Positions 16,803 through 26,836 of a DNA stretch of 64,000 nucleotides are shown one piece after another. The position numbers and the translations under genes were made by a program. Under the pieces are notes generated by a model that did no database searches, was not told where the DNA came from, and worked only from the letters and a program-made list of their open reading frames with translations. Origin of the DNA: Alkaliphilus serpentinus (lineage in GTDB: Bacteria; Bacillota; Clostridia; Peptostreptococcales; Natronincolaceae); contig NZ_WBZB01000008.1 of NCBI RefSeq assembly GCF_009017255.1, positions 16,729 through 80,728 of the forward strand, given 5' to 3'. Every line of letters begins with the position of its first letter. Positions within the stretch are counted from its first letter, which is position 1.

Positions 16803-18371
16803 TTATTTCTCTCCCTTCCCAAAATCCTCTGGTCTTTTATCGTCCATCCTGTTTTTTTGCCCTCTATTGGCTGTAGAAGGTCTATTGCTTAAGGCAATGG
16901 CAGGAGCTTTAATGATGGAATCCTTTAAGTCACTTATATTATCTATAAATACAACAAAGGGTGATAGATATGGAGTTCCAAAGCTTTTTAAGCTGCATAG
17001 GTGAATCAGCAAAAGCAAGCCTACTAGTGAAATACCATAAAGACCTAGAAATCCTGCTGCAAATATGAAGATAAATCTTAATAAACGAAAAGCAATGGAT
17101 ACATTGTAGCTGGGTATTGCAAATGACGATATGGCCGTTACAGCTACTACTATTACCATTAAGGGGGCTACAAGTCCTGCCTCCACCGCTGCCTGACCAA
17201 TCACCAAACCGCCTACAATTCCTATGGTGGCTCCAATGGGCTTAGGTAGCCGAACCCCAGCTTCCCTCAAAATTTCAATGGTGGCTTCCATCAATAATGC
17301 CTCCACAATTGATGGAAAGGGTACTCCCTGACGGTTGGCAGCTAAGGCTAATGCCAGCTTAACAGGAATCATTTGGGGGTGAAAGGAGGTAAGGGCTACA
17401 TATAAAGAAGGAGCTGTTAAGGAGATAAAAACAGCCAAATATCTTAGAAATCTTATTGCTGTTGCAATGGCCCACCTTTCATAATAATCCTCAGCAGATT
17501 GCATCAAGGAGTTGAAGGTTGCAGGTATTAGTAAAACAAAGGGACTGTTATCTACCACGATTGCCACCTTACCTTCATAGAGAGCTGCTGCCACCACATC
17601 TGGCCTTTCAGTGTACTGGGTTTGCGGAAAGAGAGATATCCAATTGTCCTCAATGAATTGCTCCACAATTCCACTTTCCAATATTGCATCTATTTCTATT
17701 TGCTTCAAGCGTTTATTTGCTTCCTCCAGTAAATTCTTCTCTACAATGTCCTCGATATAAAATACTGCTACGTCGGTTTTTGATCTCACCCCTAGCTGAT
17801 AGGGCTTTGTTTTTAATCGAGGGTCTCTTATTCTTCTCCGTATTAAAACGGTATTTACCCTTAGTGTCTCGGTAAAGCCGTCTCTAGGCCCCCTAATAAC
17901 CGACTCGGTAACAGGGTCAGAAACCCCTCTGGCGGGCCAGCCCTTTGAAGCTACAATTACGATTTTTTCGTAGCCATCTAATAGTAGTACTGTCTCACCA
18001 CTGAGGATGTTCAAAACTGCATCGTCAATGGTATCTACTTCCTTCGTTTCTGAAACTGCTATTACCCTTTCCTTTATCAGCTTTGGTACTTCTTCCTTTG
18101 AAATAGGTCTCTCATCAGTGATTCTGGTGCTAATCATTAAGTTGGTTAGAACAAACTTGTTGAGAAGTATCCGATCTGCCATTCCGTCGACATATATTAA
18201 AACCGCCTTATAATCTAATTCATCTCCAACCTTAATTTCTCTATATACTACATCTGAAGCATCGGTTAAAATATCTTTGATAGCTTGCAAGTTTTTATCA
18301 ATGTTTTTATGTACCTTTAATCCATCTTGATTTTTATTGCCTTTGCTAAACAATTTATCCCATAGTCCCAT
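16803..18371 (-). CDS. Spore germination protein (GerAA family)
   Basis: The 522-residue A subunit of a germinant receptor has an N-terminal soluble domain of about 290 residues. A membrane domain with about five helices follows (signatures SAEDYYERW, TSFHPQMIPVKLALALAANRQGVPFPSIVEALLME and ATIGIVGGLVIGQAAVEAGLV). It has the usual GerAA/SpoVAF architecture. A hydrophilic tail rich in Arg/Lys ends the protein. It is the second gene of a four-gene operon (small membrane protein, A, B, C). Confidence 0.93.
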   Translation of the reverse strand: MGLWDKLFSKGNKNQDGLKVHKNIDKNLQAIKDILTDASDVVYREIKVGDELDYKAVLIYVDGMADRILLNKFVLTNLMISTRITDERPISKEEVPKLIKERVIAVSETKEVDTIDDAVLNILSGETVLLLDGYEKIVIVASKGWPARGVSDPVTESVIRGPRDGFTETLRVNTVLIRRRIRDPRLKTKPYQLGVRSKTDVAVFYIEDIVEKNLLEEANKRLKQIEIDAILESGIVEQFIEDNWISLFPQTQYTERPDVVAAALYEGKVAIVVDNSPFVLLIPATFNSLMQSAEDYYERWAIATAIRFLRYLAVFISLTAPSLYVALTSFHPQMIPVKLALALAANRQGVPFPSIVEALLMEATIEILREAGVRLPKPIGATIGIVGGLVIGQAAVEAGLVAPLMVIVVAVTAISSFAIPSYNVSIAFRLLRFIFIFAAGFLGLYGISLVGLLLLIHLCSLKSFGTPYLSPFVVFIDNISDLKDSIIKAPAIALSNRPSTANRGQKNRMDDKRPEDFGKGEK

Positions 18372-18387
18372 TTAAATGCCTCCTACC

Positions 18388-18603
18388 CTAGATGATTTGA
18401 AACATAAAATATACAGCTATACTGCCGGCTATATAGGCATAGCCCAGTAGTTTAGCCATCAAGGCCTCCCTGTCATACTTTTTCCTTTTAAGAAGAGGTA
18501 CATCCACCAGCAGCAAAAAAACACCGATAAAAATAAATAAAAAAAGAATTGGTAAAGTAAATAGGTCCTTTAAGTTCTCAATAATAAAATTCAAAACCCT
18601 CAC
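18388..18603 (-). CDS. Small two-helix membrane protein heading the germination operon
   Basis: This 71-residue protein has two hydrophobic segments, LFTLPILFLFIFIGVFLLLVD and KLLGYAYIAGSIAVYFMF, joined by a basic loop. Similar short proteins (CLC_0170-like, from memory) often precede clostridial ger operons. It may be an accessory D-like subunit; small two-helix GerD/GerXD proteins modify receptor function in Bacillus, but homology is not established. It lies 16 bases upstream of the A subunit gene. Confidence 0.7.
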   Translation of the reverse strand: MRVLNFIIENLKDLFTLPILFLFIFIGVFLLLVDVPLLKRKKYDREALMAKLLGYAYIAGSIAVYFMFQII

Positions 18604-18666
18604 CTCTTTTTAGAATCTCTTTTAATTTTTGCAATAATAGGTGTTTATATACAGCAAATAAGAATA

Positions 18667-18700
18667 TAAAAAAAGATTTAGAGTTTCCTCTAAATCTTTT
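18667..18700 (-). terminator. Terminator of the ispE-gntR-nucleotidyltransferase operon
   Basis: AGATTTAGAG (18674-18683) pairs with CTCTAAATCT (18688-18697). On the minus strand a run of seven T follows. Confidence 0.85.
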
Positions 18701-19433
18701 ATAGGTATTTTTCAAATATTTCAATTTCCTTTGGATCGTCTAAATCATGGCATATTTCAGGATTTTTACAGTGATAGGCCTTTGCACTAATATCAAATCG
18801 GTCTTCGATGTACTCCTCTAACTGGGCTATGCTTAAGGTTTTGGTTAAGAATTTTGTAATAATGCCAAGGCCAAAGAAGGCACTCATTTTTAAGGGATTT
18901 TTTCGATTATCAATCATATAGCGGCCAACCCTCTCGATTTTAGATATGGCCTTTGGTTTTAACAAAATGAGATTCCCTCCAGTAAATTCTCCTTCCCTTA
19001 AGGACGCAAAGGTTCTTTTTATATCTGGATACCCATTTATACAGGTTTCCTTATCAATGATTGGATAAAACAAGTCTACATCGGCCTTTATGCCTTCTTC
19101 GATAAAGCCCTTTATGATATCTCCCTTTATTAAAGGAATATCACAGGTTGCAATCAAAATAAAGTCCTCATCGCCAGCAAAGTCTAATCCCCTTAGTACA
19201 TTATCCATTATGGTTGGGCCTTCCTCCAGAAGTTTATAGGTATTTCCATCTAGTACAGAGGGTAAATCTGGAATATTCCCTACTATAATGATTTCCTCAA
19301 TATCATCTGTCGAGGATAGGGCATCTACTACGTATCTGATCATAGAAATACCCTTTAGTTTTATTATGGATTTATAACCATCAAATTCGATTTGATCCTT
19401 TGGGCTCCCCCCGGCTAATAATATCACCTTCAT
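18699..19433 (-). CDS. MobA-like nucleotidyltransferase
   Basis: The 244-residue protein has the NTP-transferase N-terminus VILLAGG and a second conserved block LIATCDIPLI, where the Asp would bind metal. This is the MobA/GlmU-N fold that couples NTPs to sugars or cofactors. Its real substrate is unknown. It is regularly found next to ispE and a GntR regulator in clostridia, as here. The usual KPL or K-x-P metal motif after LAGG is degenerate (LAGGSPKDQIEF), so it may have an unusual substrate. Confidence 0.75.
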   Translation of the reverse strand: MKVILLAGGSPKDQIEFDGYKSIIKLKGISMIRYVVDALSSTDDIEEIIIVGNIPDLPSVLDGNTYKLLEEGPTIMDNVLRGLDFAGDEDFILIATCDIPLIKGDIIKGFIEEGIKADVDLFYPIIDKETCINGYPDIKRTFASLREGEFTGGNLILLKPKAISKIERVGRYMIDNRKNPLKMSAFFGLGIITKFLTKTLSIAQLEEYIEDRFDISAKAYHCKNPEICHDLDDPKEIEIFEKYL

Positions 19434-19460
19434 GGATACGCCTCCTGTTGTATATCTGAT

Positions 19461-20144
19461 TTAGTCTCTGTCCTTTCCATAAAGTACAGATTCCATCATA
19501 TTGCTTCCTGCATTTTCAATGTGGCTGGTGGCAATTTCATAGGCCTTATTTGCATCCCTCTCAGAAATTGCCTCTACAATTTTTTGATGATCGGCTGCAA
19601 GGTCTTTACCCTTGTTATACTCAGAGATATAGGTTACTCGAAAGCGATGAATTTGTTCCCTTAGACTAAGGGCTATTTGAATGAGTTTTTGATTTCTAGC
19701 AGAAATAAATATTCGTTCATGAAAATCTATGTCCTTTTGAATCATCCCATCAACATCATCTTTTTGATAGCATTGCTTAAACTGATAAGATAAAAGCTCC
19801 AACTCATCAAGCTCTTCTTCTGTCATTCTTTCAGCTGCCAAAGAAGCAGCTAAGCCTTCTAAAACCGCTCGAATTTCCAGTACCTCCATAATGTCCTTAA
19901 TAGAAACATCAGCTACATAGGCTCCCTTTCGAGGCACCATAATTACTAAGCCTTCTAGCTCCAGCTTCCTTATGGCTTCTCTAACAGGAGTACGACTAAC
20001 CCCTAATTGATCGGCTAGTTGAATTTCCATTAATCTCTGACCGGGCTCAAGTTTTCCCTCTAGGATAGCTTCCCGTAAGTTTTCAAAAACGATTTCTCTT
20101 AAGGGTTTAAAGCTTTCTATCTTTAAACTCTGTAGATTGTTCAT
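19461..20144 (-). CDS. GntR-family transcriptional regulator (FadR/FCD type)
   Basis: The 227-residue protein begins MNNLQSLKIE. A GntR winged helix fills residues ~10-75 (VFENLREAILEGKLEPGQRLMEIQLADQLGVSRTPVREAIRKLE), and an all-helical FCD effector domain follows (about 85-215) with metal-ligand-like Asp/His residues (DIDFHERI, ISHIENA). The ATG at 20144 has GGGAGG seven bases upstream; the longer frame to 20264 runs through ispE. It overlaps the 3' end of ispE by 38 bases. Effector and targets are unknown. Confidence 0.88.
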   Translation of the reverse strand: MNNLQSLKIESFKPLREIVFENLREAILEGKLEPGQRLMEIQLADQLGVSRTPVREAIRKLELEGLVIMVPRKGAYVADVSIKDIMEVLEIRAVLEGLAASLAAERMTEEELDELELLSYQFKQCYQKDDVDGMIQKDIDFHERIFISARNQKLIQIALSLREQIHRFRVTYISEYNKGKDLAADHQKIVEAISERDANKAYEIATSHIENAGSNMMESVLYGKDRD

Positions 20145-21012
20145 CCTCATTCCTCCCATAATAGCTTTGCACAAGAAAGGTTTGCTTATATAGCTTAGAT
20201 AAGTTGTTGTAGGCAGCCTTTCCACGTTTATGATTTTTAAATATGCCAAAAACCGTTGGGCCACTACCCGACATCATGCTTCCCAATGCATTATACTCTA
20301 TCATTTTTCTTTTGATATTCTTTATATCATTATATTTGGTCTCTGTTACTGTCTCAAGTACGTTTTTCATATTTTTTGAGATTGTTACAATGTCTTCCTT
20401 TTCCATGGCCGTTAACAAAAGCTTATTATCTGGTCTCTCCATGATTTTTGTCAATTCCAGCTGACTATATACATCCGCCGTCGAAACGGATATGGAAGGC
20501 TTAGAAACTAAAAACCAAACATTCTTTAGGGAATTGATAGGAGTTAGTCTTTCTCCTATTCCCTCTGCAAGGGCAGCTCCCCCCATGATACAGAAGGGTA
20601 CATCTGCCCCGATTTTTATTCCTAAATCCATTCTTTCCTTTAGAGATAGTCCTAGCCTCCACATTCTATTTAATCCATTTATTACTGAAGCAGCATTGGT
20701 GCTTCCCCCTGCCAATCCCGCTGCAACTGGAATATTCTTTTTAATATAAATATCTACACCTTTATCAATTGAATAGCTTTCTTTCATTAGCTCAGCAGCC
20801 TTATAGGCAATATTGGTGGCATTGGTAGGGATAAATTTACAGCCTGTTAAAATCCTGATTTCATTGACATCTCTTTCGAAAAGTCTTATTTCATCGTATA
20901 GATTGATTTGCTGCATAATCATTTCAACCTCATGATAACCATCAGGTCGTTTATTTAATACGTCTAGGGATAAATTGATCTTTGCCCTTGCCTTTAAATG
21001 AATATTTTTCAT
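20107..21012 (-). CDS. ispE: 4-diphosphocytidyl-2-C-methyl-D-erythritol kinase
   Basis: The 301-residue GHMP kinase phosphorylates CDP-methylerythritol in the MEP isoprenoid pathway. Signatures are ARAKINLSLDVLNKRPDGYHEVEMIMQQI at the N-terminus, PVAAGLAGGSTNAA (ATP loop) and LGSMMSGSGPTVFGIF. Length is normal. The gene heads an operon with the GntR regulator and the nucleotidyltransferase. Confidence 0.95.
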   Translation of the reverse strand: MKNIHLKARAKINLSLDVLNKRPDGYHEVEMIMQQINLYDEIRLFERDVNEIRILTGCKFIPTNATNIAYKAAELMKESYSIDKGVDIYIKKNIPVAAGLAGGSTNAASVINGLNRMWRLGLSLKERMDLGIKIGADVPFCIMGGAALAEGIGERLTPINSLKNVWFLVSKPSISVSTADVYSQLELTKIMERPDNKLLLTAMEKEDIVTISKNMKNVLETVTETKYNDIKNIKRKMIEYNALGSMMSGSGPTVFGIFKNHKRGKAAYNNLSKLYKQTFLVQSYYGRNEDEQSTEFKDRKL

Positions 21013-21094
21013 CCCCCATCATCTCCCTTGTATATATTATACCTTCGTAAGTTTTTTCCTGCTAATTGATAATTATAGGACGAAGGACAGATTA

Positions 21095-21323
21095 TAACAA
21101 AAGCATTTCATGCATTAATATTTATGGTTAAAATGCTTTTGTTTTCCAGAGAACCCATGCGTTCTCTAGGACACTTCGTTTTCGGTCGTCTCACCGTCTC
21201 GACGCCGTTCGTAGCATAGTGTCACTTTTTCGTGACACAACTCACCTCTCCTTATTTTTATAAGGGGGGTGCCCCCTTAAAATCCCCCCATTTAATAGGT
21301 AACAAGAAAACTTTCCTATTAAA
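21095..21323 (+). repeat. ~230-bp structured intergenic repeat, copy B
   Basis: Nearly identical to copy A at 13510-13740, with the same order of hairpins. Here the G/C hairpin reads AAGGGGG-GTG-CCCCCTT, a longer but still fully paired version of that in copy A. It lies in the 440-bp gap between ispE and the end of sipL, in the same orientation relative to the neighbouring minus-strand genes. No coding capacity is present. Confidence 0.75.
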
Positions 21324-21427
21324 TAAAAAATCGCCCTAATAAAAATATACGATTAAATGACTGTTATATGTCTATATAATTATAGCCTATAGAAAAGAAG
21401 AACGAAAGTATTTCACCATTCCTTGGG

Positions 21428-21453
21428 CAAAAAAAAACCACCCTAGGGCGGTT
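21428..21453 (-). terminator. Terminator behind sipL
   Basis: On the minus strand AAACCGCCC and GGGTGGTTT form the stem, followed by a long run of T. It begins at the sipL stop codon. Confidence 0.88.
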
Positions 21454-23027
21454 TAGAACTTAAAGTGATGGACCTTTTCAATCAGTAAGTAATCTCCTAC
21501 CTTAATATTTAATGAATTTTCCAGGGTGTTACTTGCCATAAGCCTTTCAACGGTAGTTCGGTATTTTTTAGCTATTTTCCAGAGGGTATCTCCTGGTTGA
21601 ATGTAATAGATGGTTAAGCTGGGTTTATTTGTATTGACAGCTTCCTCTTCAAGCTCTAGAATTTCATTCACCACTTCAATGGTTTTGTTCAAATATCCTT
21701 CACAGGCGGCCCCTACATTAATTTTAATATCCACCTGTTGGCCATTAATCTGCTCAAAGGTTACTTCCTCGGTATATAGATCTATATTTGCACTCATATT
21801 GTCCTTTAACCCATCTACATCTACATAATGTCTGAAGGGTACCTCTTGTCTAATGCTGTATATGGGTAAATCCCCTTCCTCTGCTAAGTAAATGATGGAT
21901 GCCTCTAGTATCCCTTCTATTACAGCCTTATCATCAACAATGGAGTAATCCGATAAGATTGGCTTTGCAGATGCTGAAAAAACCTTTGCTATAGATGGCA
22001 TACTGTTGGGAATATCTATGGTTTCCCTCAACATTACGTGGGATCGATTCATTCCGATGTTTTCTTTAAAATCTATAGAATCCTTCTTTATCTTAATCTT
22101 TTTTGATGGAGAATAGGCGTCCACAACAAACTCCCGGGTAATATTGTTGATTACTTTAACCCCAATCTTTGTAATAGCCTCTACCTCCAACACCTTTTCC
22201 TCACCTTGAAGGTTTTCTTTAATCGAAGTATAAACCTCTGGAACCTCTAGCTTAAGCAGGTATTTCATATCTGATTGAGCCCTATCAATTTCTACAAAAT
22301 GAGTAAAGGGAATGGACTCTTTAAAGATATTTAATGTTCCATCATAATCATCGGCAATATATAGGAGTTCGATATTCATGATGCCTCCTACAATTACCTT
22401 GCCATCGGTAATCTTCGTTTCCCTTTCAACGGCTGTTGCCCTCCAATTAATCACTTCCCTTATGCCGGGCAGGTCTTCAGATAATTCGTATGTATCCTTA
22501 ACTAAGGTTTCTGAGGTAGCTTGGCCTATTACCTCTGTATAATTGAAATTCTCCCTTAGCACCTGAATGTCTTCTAATCCAGTTATTTCTCTGGTAATTT
22601 CTTTTTGACGTTTCATTTTACCTGTGGCCTTTAGATTAATGACAGCCTTCACACCAACTTTTCTTTCGTTGTTTATGGTGTAGTCAATGTGTTCTATAAC
22701 AGCATCAACCTTAGCCAACGTTTGATTGTTCATCCCTTCAAGATTCATTGTTTGTTTAAAGGCTGTGCTACTATCAATACTATATAGGGCAGCATCCCCC
22801 CTATCTGAAACATAAAGTATTTTGAATTTAATACTTCCCTCCGTAGTTAGTTTGTTTTCTCCTGCCTCCAGCTTATTTACTTGTATTGTACCATCTACCG
22901 ATATTACCCGAGAAATATCGGGCTTTATATCAGGCACCAATATATCCCCCTCAATGATTGCCTGGGCAGTATCCTCGGCTATTGTAATATCCGTTGCCAA
23001 AGTATCCTTTAGTAATTCTACAGGCAT
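21453..23027 (-). CDS. sipL: SipL-type spore coat morphogenesis protein (DUF3794 x3 + LysM)
   Basis: The 524-residue protein contains three DUF3794 domains. Each shows the ILYVSD/LLYIAD/IIYLAEEGDLPIYS-type strand followed by FxHYVD or FTHFVE. A C-terminal LysM domain follows (YYIQPGDTLWKIAKKYRTT, about residues 470-520). This is the architecture of Clostridioides difficile SipL, which binds SpoIVA through its LysM domain and anchors the coat to the forespore. The ATG at 23027 follows GGAGGGAGG; the longer frame begins with TTG inside that ribosome binding site. It is a single-gene unit. Confidence 0.88.
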   Translation of the reverse strand: MPVELLKDTLATDITIAEDTAQAIIEGDILVPDIKPDISRVISVDGTIQVNKLEAGENKLTTEGSIKFKILYVSDRGDAALYSIDSSTAFKQTMNLEGMNNQTLAKVDAVIEHIDYTINNERKVGVKAVINLKATGKMKRQKEITREITGLEDIQVLRENFNYTEVIGQATSETLVKDTYELSEDLPGIREVINWRATAVERETKITDGKVIVGGIMNIELLYIADDYDGTLNIFKESIPFTHFVEIDRAQSDMKYLLKLEVPEVYTSIKENLQGEEKVLEVEAITKIGVKVINNITREFVVDAYSPSKKIKIKKDSIDFKENIGMNRSHVMLRETIDIPNSMPSIAKVFSASAKPILSDYSIVDDKAVIEGILEASIIYLAEEGDLPIYSIRQEVPFRHYVDVDGLKDNMSANIDLYTEEVTFEQINGQQVDIKINVGAACEGYLNKTIEVVNEILELEEEAVNTNKPSLTIYYIQPGDTLWKIAKKYRTTVERLMASNTLENSLNIKVGDYLLIEKVHHFKF

Positions 23028-23151
23028 TTTGCTTCCTCCCTCCAAATTGATATAATCTTTAATATATCATATTGCTTCCATTTCAGAATATGATTTATTT
23101 ATCACTGTTTGGCCAAGTAGATTTCTTTATATATATATGAAGCATGTATAA

Positions 23152-23192
23152 AAAAAAGAAGCGAAAATCTTTTGATTTTCACTTCTTTTGTA
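23152..23192 (-). terminator. Terminator of the YcdB/SLH gene
   Basis: AGAAGTGAAAATC pairs with GATTTTCGCTTCT, with T-rich tails on both strands. On the minus strand a run of eight T follows the stem. Confidence 0.85.
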
Positions 23193-23214
23193 TATTTAAT
23201 CCTAAATCAGCTGA

Positions 23215-25530
23215 TTAGTATCGAATACCCAACTTGCTAAAGGCTCTGTAGATTCCGATGGCTACATCTATCATGGTGGCTTCAGCCTTAGGACTAAAGC
23301 TTCCATCAACATCCCCCATGATTTCCATTCCATAGACTAATGCTATATGGCCAAGTAAATCTGAGTTTATCTCATCTACATCATCTACAGGAAGGGTATA
23401 GATTCCCTCAACCTCAGCAATTTTCTCAAGCCTTACCAATTTCACTAGCATTTCAGCCAATTCTTCCCTCGTAACAGTCTCATTCAATCCAAGTTCAACC
23501 TCTTCATCTGTTAATATCCCTTGATATACTGCCGCTTGAATGTATTGATAATATTCATCATTTTTGTCTACATCTAAGAACTTTAAGTCACCAGCTTCAG
23601 CAATCATATGGTGATAGTAGCCATTGGCTAATACCATCATTTTTATTACCTCTTTCTTAGGTATAGCATCCTGCAAGGAGTATTTATCTAAATCCAGCAT
23701 TCCATTGTCAATCATAATCTTAAGCTCTTTTTCTGCCTCATGGCCTTCAATAATGTCATTGAATTGGTCATTTCTCTTATTGTGTTCTTTAATGGTTTGG
23801 CCGTTATAGTTTAAATACTCTCCAGTGACCGCATCGATAATATTAAACATTCCAGTGCTTACTAGGCCTGTATTTGCATATACCAATTTAGTTTCAAAGG
23901 TGGGTGGCTCTGGATAATTATGAGTATATATTTTTGTATACTGTAACTGTAAATTAATATCCTCTGTATACTTACTTAATATGGTTTCTTCTGGAAGCAA
24001 TCCTTCTGGCTTTGGTAGCTCTACATCGTCCCATCTGAAATAAATACTCTGAGGTAAACCGGTTGTAGCATTTATGGACACAGATATATGATTGTAATGA
24101 TAAGGTATGTCATTTTCTATTCTATTAAAGTTAAAATAGAATTCTGGGTGATAGTGATTGCCATGGTAGGTTTGCTCAGTTTGGATATTATCTAGCTTAT
24201 CTGGGTACAGCTTTTTAATGATTTCTATTGCTTTGTTATAGGCATCTGGATATTCTAAGGCTTCAACTTCGTAGGAATCTTCCTTTTCCATAGGCTTTTC
24301 ATACATCATCTTTTCCATAGCTCTATAATCATAGTAATGTACATTCATAATCTCTTCCGTCAATGCATCTATTGCAATAGAACCATGAACATAGTTATTA
24401 TCATTTAGGGTAAAGTTTATATTCCAGGTTCTTCTTCTTGTGTTACCTCTATAGTAGGTTGAAAAATTGGTATGCTGGATTTTTACCTCCTGCTGATATA
24501 AATCATTTAGGATTTCAGTAGCCATCTCAGTAGCTTCCTCTTGAGTTAGCTCCTTTTCCCTTTCAACCTTTTCAGCTTTAACGCCTTCAAATTCTTTTCT
24601 TTGAGCATCGGTTATATCAATTGTTGTTATGCCTTCATTTGCTGATCCATAGCCATTGATAAATTCTCCCGTTGCGGCGTCTAGTAAATAACCCCTTTCC
24701 ATTACTGGATTATAAACAATTTTAATTTCCTCTGTTTCAGGCTGGTACATGTAATAATAGTCTCCACGCTTAGGAAGGTATGATAATTGTAGGGTTATTT
24801 CATCCTTATATAGCTCTCTTGCTTCTTCAATAGAGATTATATCTTCGGTGGTGGGTAGTTGATCATCTGACCAATTGTAGGAATAGCTTACAACCTCTCC
24901 TGTGCCACTATCAACACCTATAGCTACCCCATCACCAGCTACCTTTATACCATTCTCTACTCTTGTAAAGTTATAGTGATATTGAGTAGGTCTTAAGCCC
25001 ATTGATGAGTAGTAAGTATAATATTGTTGGTTCTCATCATAAACCAGCTCATTCGTCAGGGTGGGGTTAACCTTCTTTAGAAAATTCTCAGCAACCTCTT
25101 TTAGCTCATCTCTGTTGTATTTTGTCACATTGTTTTCTGTTTCCCTATCATATTTGTATCTGTATATCTGTTTTATTTCTCCAGTGTCTGCCTTTAGTAC
25201 AATTTCAAAGCTATTACTTGAGTCTCTAGTATACTTATGGTAGCTAATCATCCATGTATATTCACCTTGGCTACCCCAGTATGGGCCATACTCAACTCTT
25301 TTTTCGTAGGTGCTGGTATCAACATCTTGGCCAAAGAAATCCTTTATATAATCTTTGGCTAGGGCTTCTGCCTTTTCTTCTGAAATTTCGATAGTCTGCT
25401 TAACTGCCTTTACTGCCTTTGATTGTCTAATCTCAGGTTCACTTACTTCTTCATTACCATAGGCAAAGCCAAGGCTAGAAACCAACAAACCTGCAACTAA
25501 TGTAATACTTACTGCCTTTTTTAGCTTCAT
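23215..25530 (-). CDS. Secreted YcdB/YcdC (PepSY-like) repeat protein with SLH domains
   Basis: The 771-residue exported protein has a clear signal peptide (MKLKKAVSITLVAGLLVSSLGFAYG). Two long YcdB/YcdC-type regions follow, with repeated phrases such as YNFTRVENGIKVAGDGVAIGVD and FNFNRIENDIPYHYNHISVSI, and DAATGE/DAVTGEYL repeats. These resemble PepSY-like modules thought to bind or inhibit peptidases. The C-terminal ~170 residues form about two S-layer homology domains (AELKIMIDNGMLDLD, VTREELAEMLVKLVRLE), which would attach it to cell-wall polymers. The ATG at 25530 is preceded by AAGGAG; the GTG at 25539 overlaps it. Function is unknown. Confidence 0.85.
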   Translation of the reverse strand: MKLKKAVSITLVAGLLVSSLGFAYGNEEVSEPEIRQSKAVKAVKQTIEISEEKAEALAKDYIKDFFGQDVDTSTYEKRVEYGPYWGSQGEYTWMISYHKYTRDSSNSFEIVLKADTGEIKQIYRYKYDRETENNVTKYNRDELKEVAENFLKKVNPTLTNELVYDENQQYYTYYSSMGLRPTQYHYNFTRVENGIKVAGDGVAIGVDSGTGEVVSYSYNWSDDQLPTTEDIISIEEARELYKDEITLQLSYLPKRGDYYYMYQPETEEIKIVYNPVMERGYLLDAATGEFINGYGSANEGITTIDITDAQRKEFEGVKAEKVEREKELTQEEATEMATEILNDLYQQEVKIQHTNFSTYYRGNTRRRTWNINFTLNDNNYVHGSIAIDALTEEIMNVHYYDYRAMEKMMYEKPMEKEDSYEVEALEYPDAYNKAIEIIKKLYPDKLDNIQTEQTYHGNHYHPEFYFNFNRIENDIPYHYNHISVSINATTGLPQSIYFRWDDVELPKPEGLLPEETILSKYTEDINLQLQYTKIYTHNYPEPPTFETKLVYANTGLVSTGMFNIIDAVTGEYLNYNGQTIKEHNKRNDQFNDIIEGHEAEKELKIMIDNGMLDLDKYSLQDAIPKKEVIKMMVLANGYYHHMIAEAGDLKFLDVDKNDEYYQYIQAAVYQGILTDEEVELGLNETVTREELAEMLVKLVRLEKIAEVEGIYTLPVDDVDEINSDLLGHIALVYGMEIMGDVDGSFSPKAEATMIDVAIGIYRAFSKLGIRY

Positions 25531-25707
25531 TTTTATCACTCCTTCTTTCCTTTATCCTTTATGTATACAATATAATTTTTACATAAATTACAATTATATG
25601 CAACTGTAATTAAACTGTAAAATGGACCTTATTTGATGGTCTATCCATATAGACGTATATTTTCCATAAAAAGTTCCAATTGTTAATTAAATGTAATAAT
25701 TAATTTT

Positions 25708-25748
25708 TAAAAAAGGACAGCATCTACTTTTGACTAGATCCTGTCCTG
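25708..25748 (-). terminator. Terminator of the arcABC operon
   Basis: AGGACAG (25714-25720) pairs with CTGTCCT (25741-25747) with an interrupted inner stem. On the minus strand TTTTTTA follows. It lies directly after the arcC stop. Confidence 0.8.
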
Positions 25749-25752
25749 ATTT

Positions 25753-26712
25753 TTATGCCACTATTATAGTTCCAGTTTTACCTTCAATACCTTCCTTGGC
25801 CTTTTCTAAAGATGTAATAAGAGCTCTTCTACCAGGCTTAGACTCAACAAATTTAAGGGCGGCCTTAACTTTTGGTAGCATTGATCCAGGAGCAAAATGT
25901 CCTTCTTCAATGTATTTTTTTGCTTCTTCTATGGTAATTCTATCAAGATTCTTTTGCTGAGGAGTATTGAAGTTAATTGCCACCTGCTCCACCGCTGTTA
26001 AAATAATTAAGAAGTCAGCGTCTAGAATTTCAGCTATTTTTTCAGAAGCAAAATCTTTATCAATTACTGCCGGAATCCCCTCTAAGCTGCCATTTCTATT
26101 GACAACAGGTACACCACCGCCACCTACTGTGATGACAACATGACCAGCCTCAACCAAGGTTTTAACAACAGGGGCTTCAACAACATCTACAGGAATCGGT
26201 GAAGCTACTACCCTTCTCCAGCCTCTACCTGCATCCTCCTTCATGGTGTAGCCCTTTTCCTTTTCTAATACCTTTGCTTCCTCCTCTGTAAAGAAGGAGC
26301 CTACGGGCTTAGTAGGATTTTTAAAGGCCTCGTCCTTTTCATCTACTACTACTTGGGTAACAATGGTGGCAACGGATTTATGATTACCTCTATTAACCAT
26401 TTCCTGTCTTACAGCCTGTTGAAGGTGATAGCCTATGTATCCTTGACTCATGGCACCACACTCTGGGAAGGGCATTACAGGTAGGCTAGGATTTCCAGCT
26501 GCTGCTGACTCATAGGTGCCTACTATTTGTCCCACCTGTGGGCCATTGCCGTGGGCAAGGATTAATTCATGGCCTCCCTCAATTAAATCAACAATAGGCT
26601 TAGCTGTTTGTGCTGCTGTAACGATCTGAGCCTCAGCCCTTGTATCCTTAGGATTAGCCTGTAGAGCGTTACCCCCAAGGGCTAAAACAATTCTACTTTT
26701 CTGATTTACCAT
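25753..26712 (-). CDS. arcC: Carbamate kinase
   Basis: The 319-residue enzyme converts carbamoyl phosphate and ADP to ATP, CO2 and ammonia, the energy-yielding last step of arginine fermentation. Family blocks are all present: IVLALGGNALQ, LAHGNGPQVG, RRVVASPIP, TVGGGGVPV, DKDFASEKIA and FAPGSMLPKV. It is the third gene of the arcA-arcB-arcC set. Confidence 0.97.
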   Translation of the reverse strand: MVNQKSRIVLALGGNALQANPKDTRAEAQIVTAAQTAKPIVDLIEGGHELILAHGNGPQVGQIVGTYESAAAGNPSLPVMPFPECGAMSQGYIGYHLQQAVRQEMVNRGNHKSVATIVTQVVVDEKDEAFKNPTKPVGSFFTEEEAKVLEKEKGYTMKEDAGRGWRRVVASPIPVDVVEAPVVKTLVEAGHVVITVGGGGVPVVNRNGSLEGIPAVIDKDFASEKIAEILDADFLIILTAVEQVAINFNTPQQKNLDRITIEEAKKYIEEGHFAPGSMLPKVKAALKFVESKPGRRALITSLEKAKEGIEGKTGTIIVA

Positions 26713-26836
26713 TTTTTCCTCTCCTTTTCCTTTGTGAAAACTCTATTTTTCAATAACAAAAAGACATGGAGGAAATTGTTTTATTGCTATTCTTCCATAT
26801 CTAATTGCTCTATGTAAATCTTTAAGAATTAGAATG

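Noticed and set aside
20144..20264. Longer N-terminus of the GntR regulator
   Set aside because: The extra 40 codons lie inside ispE in another frame and have no ribosome binding site; GGGAGG fits the ATG at 20144.
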